Assembly (NCBI RefSeq): GCF_014648435.1
Contig: NZ_BMRC01000020.1
Location: forward strand, 109,914 to 173,913
From: Nonomuraea spiralis
Lineage (GTDB): Bacteria; Actinomycetota; Actinomycetes; Streptosporangiales; Streptosporangiaceae
Direction of reading: 5' to 3'
Length of the DNA stretch: 64,000 bases
Shown: positions 58,717 through 64,000 of the stretch, piece after piece
Layout: each line of letters starts with the position of its first letter
Numbering within the stretch: the stretch's first letter is position 1
Translations under genes and position numbers: made by a program
The notes under the pieces: generated by a model
Seen by the model: only the letters and a program-made list of their open reading frames with translations
Told to the model about the DNA's origin: nothing
The model's database searches: none

Positions 58717-60305
58717 CACGCGATTCCCCCTTGCGGTTGTGTGTGCCGAAGGGGGGAGCCGTGCCCGGTGAGAGCGCCGGAGGCGATCAGGTCACGGACC
58801 TCGGTCTTGCGGACCTTGCCCAGTGAGGTACGGGGCAGCGAGTCGGAGATGACCAGGCGGGCGGGCAGGTACTGCTCGGTCATCCGGCGCCCGCGCAGGA
58901 AGACGCGCAGATCCTCCAGCGACGGCGGCGTGCCCGTGGGGACGACGACGGCGCACGTCTCCTCGTGCCCGTCGGCGTCGGGGATGCCGACGATGGCGAC
59001 CTCGGCGACCGCCGGATGGCCGTGCAGTTCGCTCTCGACCTCGGCGACGGGGATGAGCAGCGTGCAGCCGATCCGGTCCACGGCGCGTGACTGATAGTGG
59101 AGCCGGCCGTCCTGGCCCATGCGCATCAGGTCGCCGGTGTCGTACCAGCCCTCATCGGTGTCGGGCGTCCATGTGCATCGGCCGGTGCGCATGTCGACCA
59201 TCGCGTGGCACAGTCCGGGTGATCGTACGTGCAGTGCCCCCTCGTCCTGCCGGAGCTCGACCTCGACGCCGTCCACCGACCGGCCGATGCTGTCTTCTGC
59301 CGGGTCGCCAGGCGAACTGAGGGAGATGAGGCCGCATTCGCTCATCCCGTAGGCGTTGATCAGGTGCGGGGAGAGCACGTCGCGGATGTCCGCGGCGGTG
59401 GAGGCGGGCAGGGCGGCCGCCAGGCTGACGACCCGGCTCAGCGAGGACAGGTCTCGGGGACGACGCCGTTGCGCCGCGACCAGCTGCCCCCAGAACAGGG
59501 GCGGTTTCACGCAGCAGGCGATACGGTGCCGTTCGATCAGATCCAGCCAGTGGCCAGGATCCTTGGAGGTGGAGAACACCGACGGGCGGCCGGTCAGAAG
59601 CGGGGCGAGGACGTTGATGCTGAGGCCGAGGCTGTGGCCGATCGCACTGCTGGTGCCCGAGATCTCCGAACGCCCGAGCAGGCCGGCGATCAGCCGTACC
59701 GTGGCGTACCGGCTGTTGAAGGTGTGCAGGACGCCCTTGACCCGGCCGCCGGTGCCTGAGGTGAGCAACATCTGGCACAGGTCGTCCGCGCTGATCTGTG
59801 GACGTTCGCCCTGCTCAAGGGGTGCGAGAGTGGCCGCCCGCGCCAGCAGGTCACTGATCCCGACCGTGGCCGCGACACCGGCGCTGTCGTCATCGGCGGC
59901 GGTGATCAGCAGATCGGCAGGTGTGCCCTTCAGGACGAGATCCCTCTCGCGGCCGCCGATGCAGTGATCGAGGACCAGCGTGATCGCACCGACACGCCCG
60001 CAGGCCAGCCACAGTGCCGCGGTCTCCCAGATCTCGGGCAGGTGGAAAGCGACAAGATCGCCCGGTCGTACGCCCGTCTCCCACAGCGCCGCGGCCAGCA
60101 GTTCCACCTGTTCGGCCAGCTGAGCATAGGTGACGGTGACACAGTGATCGCCGTCACGGACTGTGATGTACGCGGGCTCGCCGGGCCGGACGCGTGCCTG
60201 GCGGTGCAGATCGTCCAGGAAGGTCTCCCGGCGCCACCAGCCTTCGGCGTAATAGGCGGCGGTCTTTGCAGGCAGCGGTGGTGAGACTGTGGTCATGCCG
60301 CTCAT
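58716..60305 (-). CDS. AMP-forming acyl-CoA synthetase/ligase (ANL superfamily)
   Basis: A 529-residue adenylate-forming enzyme. Motifs: the phosphate loop LLTSGTGGRVKG, NAYGMSECG (A5), WYDTGDLMRM (A7) and the C-terminal catalytic lysine region RTSLGKVRKTE (A10). It activates a carboxylic acid as an acyl-adenylate and probably forms the CoA ester; the substrate class is not readable. The start at 60305 has GGAGGGGG 7 bases upstream. It is coupled to the cytosolic-type binding protein by overlapping codons. Confidence 0.9.
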   Translation of the reverse strand: MSGMTTVSPPLPAKTAAYYAEGWWRRETFLDDLHRQARVRPGEPAYITVRDGDHCVTVTYAQLAEQVELLAAALWETGVRPGDLVAFHLPEIWETAALWLACGRVGAITLVLDHCIGGRERDLVLKGTPADLLITAADDDSAGVAATVGISDLLARAATLAPLEQGERPQISADDLCQMLLTSGTGGRVKGVLHTFNSRYATVRLIAGLLGRSEISGTSSAIGHSLGLSINVLAPLLTGRPSVFSTSKDPGHWLDLIERHRIACCVKPPLFWGQLVAAQRRRPRDLSSLSRVVSLAAALPASTAADIRDVLSPHLINAYGMSECGLISLSSPGDPAEDSIGRSVDGVEVELRQDEGALHVRSPGLCHAMVDMRTGRCTWTPDTDEGWYDTGDLMRMGQDGRLHYQSRAVDRIGCTLLIPVAEVESELHGHPAVAEVAIVGIPDADGHEETCAVVVPTGTPPSLEDLRVFLRGRRMTEQYLPARLVISDSLPRTSLGKVRKTEVRDLIASGALTGHGSPLRHTQPQGGIA

Positions 60306-60528
60306 AGTGGGCCCCCTCCATGTGCGCGGTGACGTGGTCTCCCGTCCAGAGCCCTGGCCGGAGGACCCACGGTCCACTCTTGCCGCCATACCCACGTCCG
60401 CTACGGAACGTAACCATCGTTGTGTGTTCTGCGGCATCAGCAGGCGCATGCCCGAGATGGCCCTGTTGTCATTCGTGGAGGCGACGACGCCGCACGGGCG
60501 CGAGTCGACCCCGTACACTCCCTCTAGT

Positions 60529-60545
60529 TTCTACGTGTCGTAGAA
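60529..60545. promoter_or_regulatory. TTCTAC-N5-GTAGAA operator, copy 1
   Basis: TTCTACGTGTCGTAGAA has 7-base perfect arms around TGT, 16 bases upstream of the peptidase-like gene start. It is one of four 17-base sites of the same form (also 61471, 61489, 63652). The form resembles BlaI/MecI/CopY-type dyads, but the binder is not known. Confidence 0.75.
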
Positions 60546-60561
60546 GATGATGGAGAGGGGC

Positions 60562-61440
60562 ATGGGTGGCGGCTCGACGGCCGGGCAGCTCCGCCGGCAA
60601 CTGGGCCGGCTGCAGAAGGACTTCGACACCATCGTCGCCGGCTACAACGCCAACCGGGTGGCGCTCGCGGCGGCGGAACGGGCGGAACGCTCGGCCGTGG
60701 CCCGCCTGAAGGTTGCTCGGCGCGAGTACGACGACGCCCGGCGGCAGATCTCCGATCTGGCGGCCCTGGTCTACCGGAGCCCCCGGCCGCCTTTCGGGCT
60801 TGCGATGGGCGCGGGAGAGCCCGGCGCCCGGCTGCGGGCGGCCGCGATCCTGCAGCTGCAGGCGCGGAACCAGCAGGCGATCATCGGCCGGTACGCCACC
60901 ACCCGCGATGCTCGTGGCCGAGCCCAGGACGACGCCGCGGCGAAGGCGCGCGATCTGCGCGAGCGCGACACCCGCGCCGACCGGCGCAAGGCCGAGAAGC
61001 TCATCGCCACGATCACCGACCGGATCGACCGCCTTCTCGTCGCGCCGGGCGTGCGCAGGTCCGACGGCAGCTGGGCGCCGGAGCTGCCGTCGGGCGCCGA
61101 CAACATCACCCCGCGCACGCGGATGGTACGCGACCAGGTCAAGCGGCGGTTCACGCTGTCCGGCATCGGCTGCTACCGAACGCTCCAGGATGGCGGGGAA
61201 CATCCGCAGGGTCGCGCCTGCGACTTCATGATCACTACGGGGGGCACGTGGCCCTCTCCCGCGCAGAAGGCTCAGGGCGGCGCGCTGGCCGCATGGGCCA
61301 TCAAGAACGCCTCCCGCCTGGGCATCAAGTACGTGATCTTCAACCAGCGCATCTGGCAGGGCGCGGCCTGGAAGTCCATGTCGGACCGGGGAGGCATCAC
61401 CGCCAACCATCAGGACCACGTGCACATCTCCATGCACTGA
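60562..61440 (+). CDS. Coiled-coil protein with a C-terminal D,D-peptidase-like (ARB_07466/VanY-like) domain
   Basis: A 292-residue protein. A coiled coil of about 160 residues (LRRQLGRLQKDFDTIVAGYN, ARRQISDLAALVYRSP, AEKLIATITDRIDRLL) precedes a domain with the metallopeptidase-like ligand pattern HPQGRACDFM and DHVHISMH (residues 215-292). Relatives are secreted wall hydrolases, yet this one has no signal peptide. The start at 60562 is chosen for GGAGAGGGG upstream; an ATG at 60547 is also in frame. The operator dyad sits right before it. Confidence 0.8.
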   Translation: MGGGSTAGQLRRQLGRLQKDFDTIVAGYNANRVALAAAERAERSAVARLKVARREYDDARRQISDLAALVYRSPRPPFGLAMGAGEPGARLRAAAILQLQARNQQAIIGRYATTRDARGRAQDDAAAKARDLRERDTRADRRKAEKLIATITDRIDRLLVAPGVRRSDGSWAPELPSGADNITPRTRMVRDQVKRRFTLSGIGCYRTLQDGGEHPQGRACDFMITTGGTWPSPAQKAQGGALAAWAIKNASRLGIKYVIFNQRIWQGAAWKSMSDRGGITANHQDHVHISMH

Positions 61441-61470
61441 TCTCGCCCGCCACCTCTTATGGCGCTCATA

Positions 61471-61487
61471 TTCGACATACTGTAGAA
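61471..61487. promoter_or_regulatory. TTCTAC-N5-GTAGAA operator, copy 2 (one mismatch)
   Basis: TTCGACATACTGTAGAA differs by one base in the left arm. It is separated by one base from copy 3. The preceding stretch CTTATGGCGCTCATATTC (61456-61473) recurs with two changes before copy 4 (63637-63654), so the two promoters look related by duplication. Confidence 0.65.
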
Positions 61488-61488
61488 G

Positions 61489-61505
61489 TTCTACCTGTCG
61501 TAGAA
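61489..61505. promoter_or_regulatory. TTCTAC-N5-GTAGAA operator, copy 3
   Basis: TTCTACCTGTCGTAGAA lies 22 bases upstream of the small frame at 61527 and 130 bases upstream of the CopD-CtaG gene. Confidence 0.75.
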
Positions 61506-61526
61506 GTTGATGGGAGAGGTGGCCGG

Positions 61527-61619
61527 ATGGACGAGCCGCGCGGCGCGGCGAAGGAGCTCGGCTCGCCGCGGCGGCGAGCCCGGTCGCGGTGCCGCCGAAA
61601 CCTCGCCCCCACCGGCTGA
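61527..61619 (+). CDS. Possible 30-residue leader peptide or stub of a DUF3105 paralogue
   Basis: After GGGAGAGG and an ATG the frame reads MDEPRGAAKELGSPRRRARS and ends at TGA 15 bases before the CtaG start. Position, promoter and basic composition parallel the first 30 residues of the DUF3105 gene at 63707, whose membrane helix would follow next; here the frame stops. It could be a leader peptide or a truncated copy. Confidence 0.35.
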   Translation: MDEPRGAAKELGSPRRRARSRCRRNLAPTG

Positions 61620-61634
61620 ACAGGGAGCCCCGGG

Positions 61635-63605
61635 ATGACCACACGCCTGATGCGACTACTCCTGGCCACAGGCGGCGCCGCCGTGGCCGCCCTGGTGATC
61701 GGCCTGCTGGCCGGAGGCGCGGCCCTGACCGTCACGATCGCGGGTCTGGCCGACGCCGGAGCCGTGACCCGCTGGGGGCTGCCGGTCGCCAAGCTCGCCG
61801 CGGACCTGTCGGCCGTCATGACGGTCGGCGCGCTGCTGATGGCGGCCACGCTGCTGCCTTCCGACAAGGGCGTGTTGTCGCGGGAGGCAGGACGCTACAC
61901 CCGCCTGGCGACCTGGGCGGCGGTGTCCTGGGCCGCGGCGACCCTGCTGACCTTGTTGTTCACGCTGTCGGACATCATGGCGGTCCCCGTCACGCAGTTG
62001 ACCGGCGCGGCGCTGATCAGCTTCGTCACGACCATCCCGCAGGGCACGATGTTGTTGCTCGTGCTGGTTCTGGCCTGCTGCATCGCCGGGTTCTCCGGGG
62101 AGCTGGTGGCCGTGTACGGCGCCGCCGCGCTGCTCGCCCTGGCCCTCGTGGCGCTGCTGCCGCCGGTGCTGATCGGGCACTCGGCCAGCTCGCCGAACCA
62201 CGCGATGGCGATCACCGGGCTCGGCCTGCATCTGGTGGCTCTGGCCCTGTGGGTCGGCGGCCTGGCCGCGGTCACCGTGCACGCGATGCGCGGCCGGGCC
62301 GATCTGACGCTCGCCGCCGAGCGGTTCTCCCGGCTGGCGCTGTGGTGCCTGGTGGGGGTGGCGGTCAGCGGGGTGGCCAGCGCCGCGGCCCGGCTGACCG
62401 ACGTCGGGCAACTGGTGTCATCCTCGTACGGGTGGCTCATCCTGGCCAAGACCGCGGCGCTGGTGTTGCTGGGTGGCTTCGGCCGGCTGCATCGGCGCAG
62501 GACGCTGGTGGCCCTGCGCGCGGGGCGGCCGGGCGCGTTCGCGCGGCTGGCCACGGGTGAGCTGATGGTCATGGGGGCCGTGATCGGCCTGGCCGTGGCG
62601 CTGTCACGTACCGCCCCTCCGCTGGTCGTGCTGCCCATCGATCCCGTACGTGATCTGCTGGGTTACGCGATGCCGCCCGAGCTCACCGCCGCCCGGCTGG
62701 CCACGTTGTGGCGGCTGGACCTCTTCTTCGCCCTCCTGGCGCTCGTCGCCGCGGGCCTGTACGCGGCCGGTGTCGTCCGGCTGCGCCGCCGGGGCGACGG
62801 CTGGCCGCTGGGCCGGACGATCGCCTGGGCCGTGGGGGTCGCGCTTGTCGTGATCTTCACTCAGAGCGGGCTCGCCACGTACGCGCCCGTGTTGTTCAGC
62901 GCGCACATGATCCAGCACATGGGGCTGGCCATGCTGGCTCCGATCTTCCTGGTGCTCGGCGCCCCGGTGACCTTGGCGCTGCGGGCGCTGAAGCCGGCCG
63001 CGCGGCGTGGGGACCGCGGGCCGCGCGAATGGCTCGTCGCCGTACTGCACAGCCGTTTCACCCGGATCGTCTCGCATCCGGCACTGGCGATGGTGTTGTT
63101 CATCAGCGGCTCGTACGCGCTGTACTACACCTCGCTGTTCGAGGACGCCATGCGTCAACCGGTGGGTCACATCCTCATGAACACCCACTTCCTGGCCTCG
63201 GGCGTGCTGTTCTTCTGGGTGATCATCGGGGTGGACCCGGCGCCGCGCCGCCTGCCGTACATCGCCAAGCTCGGCACCCTCATGATGACCATGCCGTTCC
63301 ACGCGTTCTTCGGCATCTCCATGATGATGATGGGCACGTCGATAGCCTCGGCCTGGTACGACCAGCTGGATCGTCCGTGGGGCGCGAGCGTGCTGGAGGA
63401 CCAGACGGTCGCCGGCGGCATGGCGTGGGCGTTCGGCGAGATCCCCACCATGATCGTCGTGATCACCATCGCCGTGCAGTGGTCGCTCAGTGACCACCGT
63501 CAGGCGCGCCGCCAGGACCGCCACGCCGACCAGCGAAAAGACGCCGAACTGGCCGCCTACAACGACCGTCTCGCCCGGCTGGACAAGCGCACCCGGGACC
63601 AGTGA
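61635..63605 (+). CDS. ctaG: Copper resistance CopD / cytochrome c oxidase assembly CtaG fusion
   Basis: A 656-residue polytopic membrane protein. The CopD-like half (about 100-315) contains the His-bearing IGHSASSPNHAMAITGLGLH and LVALALWVGGLA. The CtaG half (about 360-625) contains FSAHMIQHMGLAMLAPIFLV, THFLASGVLFFWVIIGVDP, MPFHAFFGISMMMMG and a cytoplasmic charged tail. Such fusions import or deliver copper for the Cu_B site of cytochrome oxidase. AGGGAG lies upstream. Operator copies 2 and 3 control its promoter, and a DUF3105 gene follows. Confidence 0.93.
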   Translation: MTTRLMRLLLATGGAAVAALVIGLLAGGAALTVTIAGLADAGAVTRWGLPVAKLAADLSAVMTVGALLMAATLLPSDKGVLSREAGRYTRLATWAAVSWAAATLLTLLFTLSDIMAVPVTQLTGAALISFVTTIPQGTMLLLVLVLACCIAGFSGELVAVYGAAALLALALVALLPPVLIGHSASSPNHAMAITGLGLHLVALALWVGGLAAVTVHAMRGRADLTLAAERFSRLALWCLVGVAVSGVASAAARLTDVGQLVSSSYGWLILAKTAALVLLGGFGRLHRRRTLVALRAGRPGAFARLATGELMVMGAVIGLAVALSRTAPPLVVLPIDPVRDLLGYAMPPELTAARLATLWRLDLFFALLALVAAGLYAAGVVRLRRRGDGWPLGRTIAWAVGVALVVIFTQSGLATYAPVLFSAHMIQHMGLAMLAPIFLVLGAPVTLALRALKPAARRGDRGPREWLVAVLHSRFTRIVSHPALAMVLFISGSYALYYTSLFEDAMRQPVGHILMNTHFLASGVLFFWVIIGVDPAPRRLPYIAKLGTLMMTMPFHAFFGISMMMMGTSIASAWYDQLDRPWGASVLEDQTVAGGMAWAFGEIPTMIVVITIAVQWSLSDHRQARRQDRHADQRKDAELAAYNDRLARLDKRTRDQ

Positions 63606-63651
63606 GACACCTCCACGAAGGCTGACGGGGCGCGTACTTATGGCTCCCATA

Positions 63652-63668
63652 TTCTACGTGCTGTAGAA
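63652..63668. promoter_or_regulatory. TTCTAC-N5-GTAGAA operator, copy 4
   Basis: TTCTACGTGCTGTAGAA lies 39 bases upstream of the DUF3105 gene, preceded by CTTATGGCTCCCATATTC, the near-copy of the stretch before copy 2. Confidence 0.75.
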
Positions 63669-63706
63669 GTTACGTACGCGAGAAGCACGTGGTCGGAGGT
63701 AGGCGG

Positions 63707-64000
63707 ATGGGCAAGAACGCCGAGGGCACGCTCAAGGAGCGGCTCTCCGCGCTGCAGGCCGGGCAGCGGCGCGCGGAGCGCCGGCGGCGGGTCGTCATGA
63801 TCAGCGCCTCGGTGGTGGTGGCGGCCGGGGTGGCCGCGGCGGGCACGGCGTTCGTGCTGGCCGACCGGGCCGGCCGGTCCCTGGACGCGGTCCAGACGAT
63901 CAACGTGAGCAGCCGCGTTCACACCGACAAGGCGGTCAGCTACCCGCAGGCCCCGCCGGTCGGCGGTGACCACGCGCCGGAGTGGCAGAACTGCGGCATC
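63707..64000 (+). CDS. DUF3105 membrane-anchored protein (partial, 3' end off right edge)
   Basis: The first 98 codons are visible: a basic N-terminus (AGQRRAERRRRVV), one membrane span (MISASVVVAAGVAAAGTAFV), then the start of the outward DUF3105 domain with its signature PPVGGDHAPEWQNCGI. DUF3105 proteins are often next to copper or cytochrome-oxidase assembly genes; their exact role is unknown. GGAGGTAGGCGG precedes the ATG. It shares its operator type with the CopD-CtaG gene upstream. Confidence 0.85.
   Translation, partial: MGKNAEGTLKERLSALQAGQRRAERRRRVVMISASVVVAAGVAAAGTAFVLADRAGRSLDAVQTINVSSRVHTDKAVSYPQAPPVGGDHAPEWQNCGI

Overview
The window is high-GC actinomycete DNA. The coding strands have G/C at nearly every third codon position, GTG and TTG starts are common, and several genes appear leaderless. 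The gene content (SARP/AfsR regulator, DGPF-linked ECF sigma factor, CtaG-CopD fusion, many MarR/AraC/HxlR regulators with divergent partners) fits a soil filamentous actinomycete, probably Streptosporangiales. That genus-level placement is inference. There are no rRNA or tRNA genes, no CRISPR array, no phage and no intact insertion sequence. The layout is a string of small regulator-plus-target modules, with several gene remnants between them.

Bases 1-16.9 kb: a methyltransferase / flavin monooxygenase / saccharopine-dehydrogenase-like operon (minus strand) faces a GbsR/MarR-like regulator across a perfect palindrome. Then come a secreted lipase-like hydrolase, a DUF4188 protein, a 1075-residue SARP regulator, a BASS transporter, two paralogous alpha/beta hydrolases on either side of a methyltransferase/2TM pair, an MFS exporter, and a divergent LysR/nitrilase pair. 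Bases 16.9-31 kb: a broken GlxA-type AraC gene, an ECF42-type sigma/DGPF/DUF998 operon facing a DUF1579-like gene across an elaborate operator that contains a CRP-type site, a membrane protein, a MarR gene joined head-on to a 5'-truncated short-chain dehydrogenase, a small secreted protein, a MarR/metallo-beta-lactamase pair with a perfect 11-bp operator dyad, an MFS/HxlR pair, a valine-pyruvate-type aminotransferase, and a glycine-rich surface protein.

Bases 31-43.4 kb: a photolyase and a DUF2867-type reductase, then a metal block. The metal block holds a His-rich MFS transporter, a multicopper oxidase, a DUF6153 protein, a cupredoxin and an arsR-acr3-arsC operon. Two CsoR-like operators and an ArsR box lie in its promoters. 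It is followed by an uncharacterised gene convergent with a protein that carries a tRNA-guanine-transglycosylase-like zinc motif.

Bases 43.4-64 kb: AraC/NmrA/DUF4440 and AraC/MFS/deacetylase modules (the MFS gene appears frameshifted at its 3' end), a TPR protein, several secreted proteins (one with three CxxC repeats, one with DUF11 repeats, one X-Pro dipeptidyl-peptidase), a cytosolic-looking periplasmic-binding protein coupled to an AMP-forming ligase, and a final block controlled by a repeated 17-bp dyad TTCTAC-N5-GTAGAA: a coiled-coil peptidase-like protein, the CopD-CtaG fusion and a DUF3105 protein that runs off the right edge. The two copper-linked blocks and their unassigned operators are the most coherent system in the window. 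The regulators that would bind them are not encoded here.
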